The notes under the pieces: generated by a model
The model's input: the letters and a program-made list of their open reading frames with translations, nothing else
Database searches by the model: none
What the model was told of the DNA's origin: nothing
In this document: positions 1-9,550 of the stretch, piece by piece
Layout: each line of letters begins with the position of its first letter
How positions within the stretch are numbered: the first letter of the stretch is position 1
Assembly: GCA_024704175.1 (NCBI GenBank)
Contig: CP085629.1
Span: 620,001-684,000, forward strand
Direction: 5' to 3'
Origin: Paenibacillus sp. P25
GTDB lineage: Bacteria > Bacillota > Bacilli > Paenibacillales > NBRC-103111
DNA: 64,000 nucleotides
Made by a program: the position numbers and the translations under genes

Positions 1-408
1 GGCGACGACGCGAAGATCGTTCTCGTACACCGTCCGGACGGCTCCGGCTCCAAAGCGCTCGTGAAAAATATTGTGCTAGACGGAAAAGAATTTACGAAAG
101 ACGGCGTAACGCAGGATTCCAGCGGTGCGGTGGCAACGGCGGTAGGTCAAACGAAGAACTCCATCGGTTATGTGGATACGCCTTACATCAAAGGCGACGT
201 AAAAGCTGTTAAGTTCAACGGCGTAGCCTTCAGCAAGGATGCCATCAAGAGCGGCCAGTACCCGCTGTACGGTATCGAGCACGCTTATACGAAGGGCGAG
301 CCGAAAGGCGCTGTAAAAGCGTTCCTCGATTACATGATGAGCGATGACTTCCAAAACAACTTTGTTGAAAAAGCAGGATTCCTGCCGGCTAACACTTTGA
401 AAAAATAA
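1..408 (+). CDS. pstS: PstS phosphate-binding protein, C-terminal part
   Basis: This is the 3' end of the extracytoplasmic substrate-binding lipoprotein of the high-affinity phosphate ABC transporter. The reading frame is open from base 1, so the gene starts before the window. The first residues contain HRPDGSGS, the phosphate-contacting segment of PstS, and the remainder (TPYIKGDVK, YGIEHAYTKGEP, FLDYMMSDDFQ) follows the PstS C-terminal lobe to a normal stop. The pstC, pstA, pstB and phoU genes follow on the same strand. A hairpin terminator right after the stop probably sets the usual excess of binding protein over membrane components. Identification is secure; only about 135 residues are visible. 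Confidence 0.95.
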   Translation, partial: GDDAKIVLVHRPDGSGSKALVKNIVLDGKEFTKDGVTQDSSGAVATAVGQTKNSIGYVDTPYIKGDVKAVKFNGVAFSKDAIKSGQYPLYGIEHAYTKGEPKGAVKAFLDYMMSDDFQNNFVEKAGFLPANTLKK

Positions 409-420
409 TCGCTTGGAATG

Positions 421-455
421 AAAAAAGCAGAGACGCTCCTGTCCCTGCTTTTTTT
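421..455 (+). terminator. Hairpin terminator between pstS and pstC
   Basis: An A-rich arm with GCAGaGAC pairs across a short loop with GTCcCTGC followed by seven T residues. It lies 13 bases after the pstS stop and before a new Pho-type promoter, so it probably limits read-through from pstS into pstC. Confidence 0.8.
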
Positions 456-485
456 GTGCAGAAAAATGTCGAAGCGGGCGCAATT

Positions 486-539
486 TTTACATTCCCTTAA
501 CAATACTCGGTTTTTGCTCTTACATTCATCCTCTATCAT
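486..539 (+). promoter_or_regulatory. Pho-box repeats and promoter of pstC
   Basis: Hexamers TTTACA (486-491), TTAACA (497-502) and CTTACA (519-524) lie on an 11-base grid, the 508-513 slot being degenerate. A -10-like TATCAT (534-539) starts 9 bases after the last repeat. In Bacillus, PhoP binds tandem TT(A/C/T)ACA repeats with about 11-bp spacing upstream of phosphate-starvation genes. Assignment to PhoP is inferred from this pattern; no phoPR gene is in the window. Confidence 0.7.
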
Positions 540-629
540 GAGGAAGAGAGTTTCCTATGAACAGGAATAACAAGGATGAGGACCGCCCAAGTCCTTTTCT
601 TGAAATTTTCGATAGCAGGGGAATGGCAA

Positions 630-1568
630 ATGAATTCATTCGCCGATCAGCTGACGGAGAATGTAAAGAACGAACGCAACAACATGAATTTAAACCGCTG
701 GACAAGGTCTCAAAACCGAAACGACCGCATCATGCGGTGGGTTTTCATCGGCAGCGCGGTCCTCGTATCGGCGATCATCTTCTCGATCATTGCGTTTGTC
801 GGATGGCAAGGGGTGAAGACGTTCACGGGGGTGACTCCCGGCGAATTTTTCTTCTCCACCGACTGGACGCCGTCGCAGAATAAATTCGGAGCGCTTGCGT
901 TCCTGTACAGCACCTTGGTGCTTACGCTTTTGTCCGTACTATTGTCGCCGCCGCTTGCGCTGGCGGGGGCTGTCTTCCTGGCGAAAATTGCGCCGCGTTG
1001 GATCCGCGAGATCCTTCGTCCGGCAACGGATCTGTTTGTCGGTATCCCTTCCGTCGTGTACGGCTTGATCGGTTTGACGGTCATTGTACCTTTTCTCGCG
1101 CAGTTCAATGACGGTCTGGGTTACGGCATCCTGCCTGCGGCAATCATCCTGGCCATCATGATCCTGCCGACGATTCTGTCGATTACCGAGGATGCGATCC
1201 GCGCGCTTCCCGGCCGGCTGGAAGAGGCGTCGCTTGCACTCGGCGCCACGCGCTGGCAGACAATTTGGCGCGTACTCATTCCTGCGGCGCGTCCGGGCAT
1301 TCTGACCGGTGTCATTCTCGGTATGGGCCGTGCGATCGGGGAAACGATGGCCGTGTTCATGGTCATCGGCAACTCGCCGCAAATGCCCAAGTCGCTGCTG
1401 GATTCCACAACCGTGCTGACCACGGCGATTGTAAAAGACATGGGGACTACCAATTACGGGAGCACCTGGAATAATGCGCTCTTTCTCATGGCGCTCGTTC
1501 TGCTGCTGATCTCGCTGCTCCTGATCCTTGTCATCCGAATTGTAGCGAAGAGGAGCGAAGTGAAATGA
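630..1568 (+). CDS. pstC: PstC phosphate ABC transporter permease
   Basis: Inner-membrane permease subunit that pairs with PstA to form the phosphate channel. Residues 25-310 carry about six hydrophobic segments, and the permease signature region EEASLALGATRWQTIWRVLIPAARPGI (near residues 200-225) contains the EAA loop that contacts PstB. I chose ATG 630 because AGGGG lies eight bases upstream; an in-frame ATG at 576 has no clear ribosome site, and ATG 684 (MNLNRW) is a less likely alternative. The length of 312 residues is normal. The last four bases overlap the pstA start (ATGA), so the two proteins are translationally coupled. Confidence 0.92.
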   Translation: MNSFADQLTENVKNERNNMNLNRWTRSQNRNDRIMRWVFIGSAVLVSAIIFSIIAFVGWQGVKTFTGVTPGEFFFSTDWTPSQNKFGALAFLYSTLVLTLLSVLLSPPLALAGAVFLAKIAPRWIREILRPATDLFVGIPSVVYGLIGLTVIVPFLAQFNDGLGYGILPAAIILAIMILPTILSITEDAIRALPGRLEEASLALGATRWQTIWRVLIPAARPGILTGVILGMGRAIGETMAVFMVIGNSPQMPKSLLDSTTVLTTAIVKDMGTTNYGSTWNNALFLMALVLLLISLLLILVIRIVAKRSEVK

Positions 1569-2423
1569 AGAGCAAAACGACCGACCGGATCGCCACCGTC
1601 TTTTTCTGGATTTCGGGGATCTTTATCATCCTCTTTGCTGGCTTGGTTCTTGATCCGTATTCTCGGAGCCGGGTCGCCGAAGCTGTCCTGGCATTTCATC
1701 ACCGGCCGTCCGGAGGAACTGATGGCCGGCGGCGGCGTAGGTCCGCAACTGTTCAACTCTTTCTATATTTTGTTTTTATCCCTGCTCATTTCTCTGCCGA
1801 TCGGTGTCGGTGCCGGGGTGTATCTAGCCGTTTACGCGAAGAAAAACCGGTTCACCGAACTTGTCCGGATTTCGGTCGAGGCCCTATCCTCGGTTCCTTC
1901 CATTGTGTTCGGCCTGTTCGGTTTTCTGCTGTTCGTCAACTGGGCGGGATGGAAATTCTCCATCCTCGGCGGCGCCGCTACGCTGTCTCTCTTGAATCTG
2001 CCCGTACTTGTCCGGGTAACGGAGGAGGCCATCCGCGCCGTTCCGGAATCGTACTGGGAAGCGTCGCTGGCCCTCGGTTCCACCCGCTGGCAGGCGATCC
2101 GCAAGGTGCTGCCGCCGGCCGCGCTCCCGACCTTGATTACGGGCGTGACCCTAGTAGCCGGCCGGGCACTGGGCGAATCCGCCATCCTGATCTATACGGC
2201 GGGCCTCTCGGTTTCCAGATTCACACCGGACTTTAATTTATTCAGCATGGGCGAGACGCTGTCCACCCATCTGTGGTATATCCAGTCCGAAGCGCTGGTG
2301 CCCGATGCCAAGGACATCGCGCAGGGCAGCGCGGCGCTGCTTCTGCTCGTCGTGCTCGTATTCAACCTGCTGATCGCCCTGCCAAGCCGGTATCTGCAGA
2401 AAAAATTGTCCGGAGGGAAATAA
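1565..2423 (+). CDS. pstA: PstA phosphate ABC transporter permease (frameshifted in this sequence)
   Basis: Second permease subunit of the phosphate transporter. The N-terminal part (MKSKTTDRIATVFFWISGIFII) is in one frame and the rest, from about base 1635 (LAWFLIRILGAGSPKLSWHFI), is in the next. One extra base, probably a T in CTCTTTGCTGG, explains the break. Repaired, the protein has about 285 residues with six membrane segments and the EAA loop EASLALGSTRWQAIRKVLPPAALP. The stop is three bases before pstB. Because pst genes around it are also hit by single-base breaks, I treat this as a sequence error rather than a pseudogene. Confidence 0.85.
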
Positions 2424-2426
2424 TCC

Positions 2427-3190
2427 ATGGCACAAAATCATAAAATCAAAGTGGAAAATTTAAACCTGTATTATGGCGATAATCACGCACTTCATAATAT
2501 CGGTCTGACGATAGAGAATAATTCGATCGCGGCCCTGATCGGTCCGTCCGGCTCGCGGCAAATCGACGTTCCTGCGGACGCTGAACCGGATGAACGACCT
2601 GATCGACAATGTCCGGATCAACGGCAGTATTTTTGTCGACGGCCAGGATATCTATGGCAGCAGCACCGACGTGGTATCTCTCCGCAAAAAAGTCGGGATG
2701 GTGTTCCAGCGGCCGAACCCTTTTCCGATGAGCATCTATGACAATATCGCTTACGGACCGCGGATTCACGGCCAGAAGAAGAAAGCGGTGCTTGATGAAA
2801 TCGTGGAGCGGAGCCTGCAGCAAGCGGCGCTGTGGGATGAAGTCAAGGATCGCCTGAACAAATCGGCGCTGGGTCTTTCCGGCGGGCAGCAGCGGCGTCT
2901 TTGCATCGCCCGGCTCGCTCGCTGTGGAACCGGACGTGCTGCTGATGGACGAACCGACCTCGGCGCTCGACCCGATCTCCACCCTGAAGGTGGAAGAGCT
3001 GACCCAGGTGCTGAAGGACAAATACACGATCATTATCGTTACCCACAATATGCAGCAGGCGGCGAGGATCTCGGATTATACTTCCTTCTTCCTGAACGGG
3101 GTGCTCGTGGAATCGGATAAGACGGACAAAATTTTCACAACGCCGACGGATCAAAGAACGGAAGATTACATTACGGGCCGTTTCGGTTAA
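2427..3190 (+). CDS. pstB: PstB phosphate ABC transporter ATPase (two frameshifts in this sequence)
   Basis: ATP-binding subunit that powers phosphate import. The N-terminus ([15 protein letters not shown]) and Walker A start GPSG are in frame one; an extra C at about 2554 (GGCTCGCGGC where GGCTGCGGC would give GCGKST) shifts it. The middle ([19 protein letters not shown], signature [13 protein letters not shown]) is in a second frame. A further extra C at about 2915 (CGGCTCGCTCGC for CGGCTGCTCGC, restoring RLLAVEP) leads to Walker [13 protein letters not shown] and H-loop THNMQQ. Repaired length is about 253 residues, typical for PstB. Both breaks are at GCTGC. Confidence 0.88.
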
Positions 3191-3217
3191 CATCAACAGA
3201 CGAATAGGAGTGTAAGC

Positions 3218-3877
3218 ATGGATAACCGGATTAACTTTCATCAGGCGCTTGACCAGCTTCAGGAGAAGCTGCTCGAGATGGGCGGTCAAGTGCAGGACAT
3301 GATTGTTCAGGCCGTAAAAGCGTTGGCGCGCCAGGACGAGAAGCTGGCCCGTCAGACGATTGCACAGGATGACCGGATTGATGAGATGACGCTCACCATC
3401 GAGGAAGAGTCGCTTCGCCTGATCGCCTTGCAGCGACCGATGGCCAGCGACCTGCGCATTATCAGCGCGGCGCTGAAGATCGCCACTGATTTGGAGCGGA
3501 TCGCCGACCATGCGGTCGATATCGCCAAGATTTGCCTTCGCCTGAACGGCGAGGAGCTGGTCAAGCCGCTGGAAACGATCCCGCAAATGGCGGAGCTGTC
3601 GCAAATCATGCTGCGCGAGAGCCTGCTGGCGTTCACGGAACGGGATGTACACCGGGCCGCGGCGCTGGCCGAGAAGGACGATCAGGTCGACAAGCTGTAC
3701 AGCGGCGTAGCCAACGAGTCGCTTCAGCTTATGGGCTCCGACTTTGCCGTGAACCGTCAGCTGACACAATTGCTCCTCACGGCGCATTTTCTCGAGCGCG
3801 TTGCCGACCATACGACCAACATCGGGGAAGGCGTCATCTACATGGTGACCGGTAAGCGGAAGGACTTAAACATTTAA
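3218..3877 (+). CDS. phoU: PhoU phosphate-signalling regulator
   Basis: Cytoplasmic helical protein that links Pst transporter activity to control of the Pho two-component system and lowers phosphate uptake when phosphate is plentiful. The 219 residues show two PhoU repeats, each with the metal-binding type motif (ASDLRIISAALKIATDLERIADHA near 75-98, and LERVADHTTNIGE near 190-202). GGAGTG lies eight bases before ATG 3218. It is the last gene of the pst operon and is followed by a strong terminator. Confidence 0.95.
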   Translation: MDNRINFHQALDQLQEKLLEMGGQVQDMIVQAVKALARQDEKLARQTIAQDDRIDEMTLTIEEESLRLIALQRPMASDLRIISAALKIATDLERIADHAVDIAKICLRLNGEELVKPLETIPQMAELSQIMLRESLLAFTERDVHRAAALAEKDDQVDKLYSGVANESLQLMGSDFAVNRQLTQLLLTAHFLERVADHTTNIGEGVIYMVTGKRKDLNI

Positions 3878-3890
3878 CGGTATACGAAAG

Positions 3891-3925
3891 CCGCGGGGCG
3901 GAAGACGCGTCCCCGCGGTTTTTTC
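3891..3925 (+). terminator. Terminator of the pst-phoU operon
   Basis: Perfect 8-bp stem CCGCGGGG/CCCCGCGG with a 12-base loop and a run of six T residues. It separates phoU from the next Pho-type promoter. Confidence 0.9.
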
Positions 3926-3988
3926 TAACAATCCATTAACAATTCGGGACTTTGGTTTAACACCGGGTTTAAATTCCTATGATATAAT
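3925..3988 (+). promoter_or_regulatory. Pho-box-like repeats and promoter of the cyclic-di-GMP gene
   Basis: CTAACA (3925), TTAACA (3936), TTAACA (3957) and TTTAAA (3968) follow an approximately 11-base spacing (one slot degenerate, one step 10 bases plus 11). The -10 TATAAT (3983-3988) begins 9 bases after the last repeat, exactly the distance seen at pstC. No good sigma-A -35 hexamer is present, as is common for activator-dependent PhoP promoters. Regulation by PhoP is inferred. Confidence 0.55.
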
Positions 3989-4023
3989 TTGGGTATAAAG
4001 ACATAGATGAAGTAGGGATAAAG

Positions 4024-5790
4024 ATGGATAACGATCAGGACTTCATGACATCTTCTATGGATCGCCAGGGGGCGCTTCGTCAAGAGCTTACGGAGATTCT
4101 CGAACGGAAGGGGCTGAGTACGATTTATCAGCCCATCGTATCGCTTATGGGAGGCCATGTACTGGGGTATGAGGCATTGACCCGCGGGCCGCGGAACAGT
4201 ATGCTTCACGCGCCGGTTTCGCTCTTCACGGCGGCGGAAGAGGCCGGTCTGTTATATCCGGTGGAAAGGCTGGCCCGGCAAAAGGCGATCCAGAACGCAT
4301 GGGTCGGCGGCGGCGATGAGCTTCTGTTCATTAACATATCGGCGCAAATCTTGAACGATCCCCATTTTTTACCGGAGCAGCTAATGGAACTGCTCAAGGC
4401 CAAAGGAATGAAGCCGCAGCAGGTTGTCTTTGAAATTACGGAACGGAGCTCCATCGAGGATTTCGGGGCCGCCCTTGAGTCGCTGGAACAATTCCGCCGC
4501 CAAGGCTACCGAATTGCGATCGATGACGCCGGGGCCGGCTATTCCTCGCTGCAGGTTATCGCCGAGCTTCATCCGGACTTCATTAAGATGGACCGCTCAT
4601 TAATTCAAGAGCTGCACAAGAATAAAGTCAAAGAATACATATTGGAAAGCTGCGTCTCTTTTGCGCAAAAAATGGATATCCCCCTGATCGCCGAAGGGAT
4701 CGAGACCAGGGAGGAGCTCGTCAAACTGACCCGGATGGGCGTGGACTACGGCCAAGGGTATTATCTCGGTCGCCCGGGGCTGAAACCGGCCGAGGTAACG
4801 GGCGAATTAACCGAGCTGATCGTGCTTCACCGCAGGAAGTACGATACGGCGGGAAGCCTGTGGACGATCGGCGATTTATCCGGGGCCTGCCCGATCTTTG
4901 AGCGGAAGACGCCCATCTCGCAGGTGGCTCAATATTTCAAGGACCACCTGCATGTGTCCGGCGCAGTCATCGTTTCCGGGGATTGTCCCGTCGGACTGAT
5001 CATGAGGGAACGGCTGTTTCAGGAGCTTGCGGGGCAGTACGGTTTTTCCTTGTTCTGGAACCGGCCGATCGATCAGTTGATGGATGCGAAGCCCTTGATC
5101 GTCGACGAGCAAACGCCCGTGGAGCAAGTGTCCCAGCTGGCCACCTCCCGGGAAATCAACAATCTGTATGACCTGGTCATTATTACAAGCGGGGGCCGAA
5201 TGGCGGGTACAGCGTCGATCCGAAGCATTTTGGAGTGCATTACGAATGCCCGGATGGAGAGCGCTAAGGTAGCCAGCCCCCTGACCGGGCTTCCGGGAAA
5301 TATTCAAATCCACCGCGAGCTGAACAAGCGGCTCATGGACCGGCGCAAGTTCTCTGTCATTTACGCCGATCTGGATTATTTCAAATGGTTTAATGACCGG
5401 TACGGTTTTCAAAGGGGCGACCAACTGATACAATACACGGCGGACTGCCTTCAGCAATCGGTTGCCCTTCTGGGCAGACCGCATGATTTTGTCGGGCACA
5501 TCGGCGGCGATGACTTCATTGTCATTACCGCGTCCGAATCGCCGGAGAAGCTGTGCGCTGAGATCCTACGCCGGTTCGATCAGGGAGTGGCCGCCTTTTA
5601 CGACCCGGAGGAGTGGCTTTATGTGCAGGACCGGGACGGCAGGAGAATCGAGAGCGAGGGCGTAACGATCTCCCTTTCTTTGGTGATTTGCGAAACGCAG
5701 GAGCCGGTTACGACGGAACAAATCTCCCAAGCGGCGGCGCGGCTGAAGAAGCAGTCGAAGGCGCACCGCGGCAGCTGTTTTTTACTTTGA
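4024..5790 (+). CDS. EAL-CBS-GGDEF cyclic-di-GMP turnover protein
   Basis: Cytoplasmic protein of 588 residues with an N-terminal EAL phosphodiesterase domain (about 20-265), a central CBS-like pair (about 280-410) and a C-terminal GGDEF domain (about 425-585). In EAL the residues expected for metal binding and catalysis are all visible: E50-A-L, N104, ITE (138-140), DD 167-168, K188, E224, E227 and Q244, so hydrolysis of cyclic-di-GMP is likely. The GGDEF site reads GGDDF (494-498) and is preceded at the right distance by RPHD (485-488), a product-inhibition I-site. The fourth position D instead of E may reduce cyclase activity, so the domain could be sensory. There is no signal peptide or membrane segment. 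It is monocistronic, directly downstream of pst-phoU, with Pho-box-like repeats in its promoter. Confidence 0.9.
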   Translation: MDNDQDFMTSSMDRQGALRQELTEILERKGLSTIYQPIVSLMGGHVLGYEALTRGPRNSMLHAPVSLFTAAEEAGLLYPVERLARQKAIQNAWVGGGDELLFINISAQILNDPHFLPEQLMELLKAKGMKPQQVVFEITERSSIEDFGAALESLEQFRRQGYRIAIDDAGAGYSSLQVIAELHPDFIKMDRSLIQELHKNKVKEYILESCVSFAQKMDIPLIAEGIETREELVKLTRMGVDYGQGYYLGRPGLKPAEVTGELTELIVLHRRKYDTAGSLWTIGDLSGACPIFERKTPISQVAQYFKDHLHVSGAVIVSGDCPVGLIMRERLFQELAGQYGFSLFWNRPIDQLMDAKPLIVDEQTPVEQVSQLATSREINNLYDLVIITSGGRMAGTASIRSILECITNARMESAKVASPLTGLPGNIQIHRELNKRLMDRRKFSVIYADLDYFKWFNDRYGFQRGDQLIQYTADCLQQSVALLGRPHDFVGHIGGDDFIVITASESPEKLCAEILRRFDQGVAAFYDPEEWLYVQDRDGRRIESEGVTISLSLVICETQEPVTTEQISQAAARLKKQSKAHRGSCFLL

Positions 5791-5870
5791 ATGCCTGGGG
5801 ATTTCCGCAGAGAAGAAGCCTGCGCACTAGGGTGCGGATAACAAGGCCGTGAGCTGGTTCAGCCGGTGAA

Positions 5871-6601
5871 TTAAATAGACGTTCCGTTTCCCGAGCTTCT
5901 GGCGGGAAATTTTTTTGCATCCGGGCCGTCGCCGGACTCCGCACTGCCGTTCAGCCATACGGCGTCGATCCCCGCTTTGACTGCGCCGACCACATCGTGC
6001 TTCCAGGAGTTGCCGACCATGACCGCCTGCCGGGGAGGAAGCCGAAGCACCTGAAGCGCCGTCTTGAAGAGGGTTTGTGCCGGCTTCTTATCCGCCGACC
6101 GGGACGCGGTAAAGACATGGCCTTCAGGAAAGAAAGATAAGAGCCCGAAGCGGGACAGAAGCATAAATACCTCCTCGCGGGGGCTGTTGCTGATAATGGC
6201 GAGCTTGTATTGCTTCGAAAGCTCGTTTAACGTCTCCATGGCGCCGGAAGCCGGCGTCTTGGCGTTCACCTGGACCTGCCGCACCTCCTGCATGAAGCCG
6301 CGGATCATCCCCGAGGAAGCGGGAATGTTCAAACGGCGGAACGCCTCCTGCAGGCAGTGGTGCTGCACGTCATCGAGCGGCGGCGAGGCGGTCCGCATTC
6401 TTTTGCGCTGCTGCCACTCTTCCATATACTGCTTCGCCATAACGCATTCGGTTCGAGGCCGTCCGGATGGAGCCATCTGGCGGAATAATGCCTCCATACT
6501 TCTTTGAAGCCTTGCTCGAAGCTTACATTTTGCCGGATCAACGTTTGATTGACATCGAAAAAAATGACCCGCTTTCCGGATAAATGGTTACGTTCGTTCA
6601 T
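5871..6601 (-). CDS. HAD-superfamily hydrolase (frameshifted in this sequence)
   Basis: Predicted phosphatase of the haloacid dehalogenase superfamily. The N-terminus has motif I VIFFDVNQTL, whose second Asp is replaced by Asn relative to the usual DxDxT, as in some noncanonical HADs. Motif II LAIISNSP, a motif III Lys around SADKKPAQTLFK, and motif IV VMVGNSWKHDVVGA follow. A single missing base near 6440 moves the frame between LEPNA and MAKQYMEEW; repaired length is about 243 residues. The substrate cannot be told from sequence. It is divergent from polA. Confidence 0.75.
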
Positions 6602-6782
6602 CAGGACAACCCTCCGATCTCCTCAGGCAGGTCACATTGCCTCCAAGGAACGAGTTCATTATATTTTTATGCGGAGGGGGCTCTTCTCACCCCTGAAAGG
6701 ACAGGAAGAAAGCTTTTTTTCTTTTGCCGCCGTATGCTATCATGTAAGTAAGGAGAATGTAAGCCAGACAAGGGGTGCAGGA

Positions 6783-9479
6783 ATGTCCAAATTGATCCTG
6801 ATAGACGGAAACAGCATCGCGTACCGCGCTTTTTTTGCGCCGCCGTCGCTGAGCAATTCGAGAGGCCTTCATACGAATGCGCTTTACGGCTTTACTACTA
6901 TGCTGCTGAAACTCATGGAAGAGCAGAAACCGACGCATTTCCTGGTAGCCTTCGACGCCGGGAAAGCGACGTTCAGACATAAAGATTATGCGGATTACAA
7001 GGGCGGAAGGGAGAAAACGCCGCCGGAGCTGTCCGAACAGTTCCCGGTGCTCCGCGAGCTGCTGCAATCGTTCGGGGTGCGCCATTTTGAGCTGGACGGC
7101 TACGAGGCGGACGATATTATCGGGACGCTGACCCGCATTGCGGACGAGCAGAAGGGCATGGAAGTGGTGGTCGTGACCGGAGACAAGGATATGCTTCAGC
7201 TCGCCTCCGATCAGGTAACGATCGCCTTGACGCGCAAAGGCATCAGCGAGGTGGAATTGTTCGATCCGGCCCATATCGATGAGAAATACGGTCTCAAGCC
7301 GCAGCAGATCATTGATCTGAAGGGGCTGATGGGAGACCCGTCAGATAATATACCCGGTATTCCGGGGGTTGGCGAGAAGACGGCGCTCAAGCCGCTGCAT
7401 GAATACGGCTCGGTGGAGCAGGTGCTTGAGCATGCGGCGAGCATCAAGGGCAAGATGGGCGAGAAAGTAGTCCAGCATGCCGAAGACGCCCGGCTCAGCA
7501 AGCAGCTGGCGACGATCTTCCGCGAGGTGCCGCTTGACCTTACATGGGACGAGCTGGAGTATAAAGGGTACGAAGGCCCGGTGCTGGGGAAATGTTCCGC
7601 AAGCTCGAGTTCAAATCCCTGCTGGAGAAGATGGACTTTGGAGGCGGCGCGGAGGCCGGAGAGGACAGCGCGGCGGCGGAGATCGAGGCGGTGCTCGTCA
7701 CGGAATCCGAGCTAGGCAAGCTGGCGACCGCTCTGCCGAAGGTGACGGCCCTGCACGTCGAAGTGATCGGAGACAATCCGCATTTATCCGAGGTGCTGGG
7801 GCTTGCTTTTTATGCGGGGAAGGCTGAAGAAGGGGAAGGGGCGGAAGGCTCCCAAACCTTCTGTTATTATTTACCTTTCCGTCTGCTCAAGGAAAACGGA
7901 GGCGAGGCGGCGAAAGAAATCAGGACATGGCTCGCTTCCGCAGATAAAAGGATCGCGGTTTACGACCTCCACCGCGCATTCGTTGCGCTGTCCTGGCAAG
8001 GGGTGGAGCTCGGCGGAGTGGATTTTGACGTGCTGCTCGCCGGCTATTTGCTGGATCCAACGGAATCGGCCTTGACGCTGAACGGCCTCTCAGCTCGTTA
8101 CGGGTCGCCTTCACTTCCTGCGGATGAGGATGTATTCGGCAAAGGCGCGAAATTCCAGGTGCCCTCCGATGAAATTGTATGCGGCTATTTGTGCCGCAAG
8201 GCGGCGGCGGTGGAGCCGCTTACTCCGAAGCTCAAAGAGGCGCTCGAAGAGGGCGGCATGACGTCGCTGCTCCAGGAGCTCGAGCGCCCCTCGCCCTCGT
8301 GCTGTCGGAGATGGAGCGCAAGGGCATTCGCGTGGACGCGGAGGAACTGAAGCGGTACGGGCAGGAGCTGGCGGAACAGCTGGAAGAAATCATGCAGTCG
8401 ATCTATCATTCGGTCGGCATGGAATTTAACATCAATTCGCCCAAGCAGCTCGGCGAAATCTTGTTCGAGAAGCTGCAGCCGCCGATTATCAAGAAGACGA
8501 AGACCGGCTATTCCACAGATGCGGAGGTGCTCGAGAAGCTGGAGCCGTATCATCCGATGGTCGGTAAAATTTTGCACTACCGCACGCTGGCCAAGCTGCA
8601 GTCGACTTACGTGGAGGGCCTGCTTAAGGAGGTGCGCCCCGATACGGGCAAAGTGCATACCTATTACAGGCAGACGATTGCCGCCACCGGACGTCTCAGC
8701 GCCAATACCCGAATCTGCAGAACATCCCGATCCGCCTGGAGGAAGGGCGCAAGATCCGCAAGGTGTTCGTCCCTTCGGAGCCGGGCTGGAGAATTCTGAC
8801 GGCGGACTATTCGCAGATCGAGCTGCGGGTGCTGGCGCATATCTCCCAGGACGAGAAGCTGATCGAGGCGTTCCGCGAGGACATGGACATTCATACCAAG
8901 ACCGCCATGGACGTATTCGGCGTCTCTGAGTCCGAAGTCGATTCGAATATGCGGCGCCAGGCGAAGGCCGTTAACTTCGGCATTGTCTATGGCATCAGCG
9001 ATTACGGCTTGTCCCAGAACCTGAATATCACCCGTAAGGATGCGGCGAAGTTTATCGAGCAGTATTTTGCCGTGTTCCAAGGGGTACGCGCCTATATGGA
9101 CGATATTGTGAAGAAAGCCCGCCAGGACGGCTACGTGACCACACTGCTGCAGCGCCGCCGTTACCTGCCGGAAATTACCGCTTCGAACTTCAACCTGCGT
9201 TCGTTTGCCGAGCGCACCGCCATGAACACGCCGATTCAGGGTACTGCCGCAGACATTATCAAGCTGGCCATGGTTCAGCTGGACGAGCGCATGAAGCGTG
9301 AGAACGTCCGCGACCGCTTGCTGCTTCAGGTGCATGACGAGCTGGTGCTCGAAGTGCCGGAGGAAGAGATGGAGCTTATGCGCGCCATGGTGGCGGAAGT
9401 CATGGAGGGGGCGCTCCAGCTCGACGTGCCGCTCAAAGTGGAGGTCGACGACGGAGCGAACTGGTACGAAGCGAAGTAA
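6783..9479 (+). CDS. polA: DNA polymerase I (three frameshifts in this sequence)
   Basis: DNA repair and Okazaki-fragment polymerase. Domain order is 5' nuclease (IDGNSIAYRAF, YEADDIIGT, VVTGDKDMLQL, GIPGVGEKTA), an inactive-looking exonuclease-like middle, and the family A polymerase with motif A DYSQIELRVLAHIS, motif B RRQAKAVNFGIVYGISDYG and motif C VHDELVLEVP. Three one-base losses break it: GGGGG read as GGGG near 7590, CCCCC as CCCC near 8287, and CCCC as CCC near 8709. Repaired length is about 899 residues. ATG 6783 follows AAGGGGTGCAGGA. Three independent hits in a highly conserved housekeeping gene point to consensus errors, not to a pseudogene. mutM follows in the same orientation. 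Confidence 0.93.
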
Positions 9480-9550
9480 AGTGCTGCAATCCCTTCTATT
9501 TGCACCACTGACGCAGGGCTTATTCATCAGCTTGGAGGAGGAACGACATC

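Noticed and set aside
1565..2236. Frame continuing from the pstA start as a separate 223-residue protein
   Set aside because: After about residue 25 it is Arg- and Pro-rich without membrane segments, while the next frame carries the PstA sequence; it is a frameshift artefact.
2540..2930. Programmed ribosomal frameshifting in pstB, polA or ytaF
   Set aside because: No slippery heptamer with a downstream structure is seen, breaks go in both directions, and they affect unrelated genes and a tRNA. Consensus error explains them better.
2843..3811. Long antisense open frame (322 residues) opposite pstB and phoU
   Set aside because: It mirrors the codon structure of well-supported genes on the other strand, has no ribosome site and no recognisable motif. 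The same holds for the long antisense frames at 8664-9527, 23296-24420, 44730-45743 and 46123-47445.
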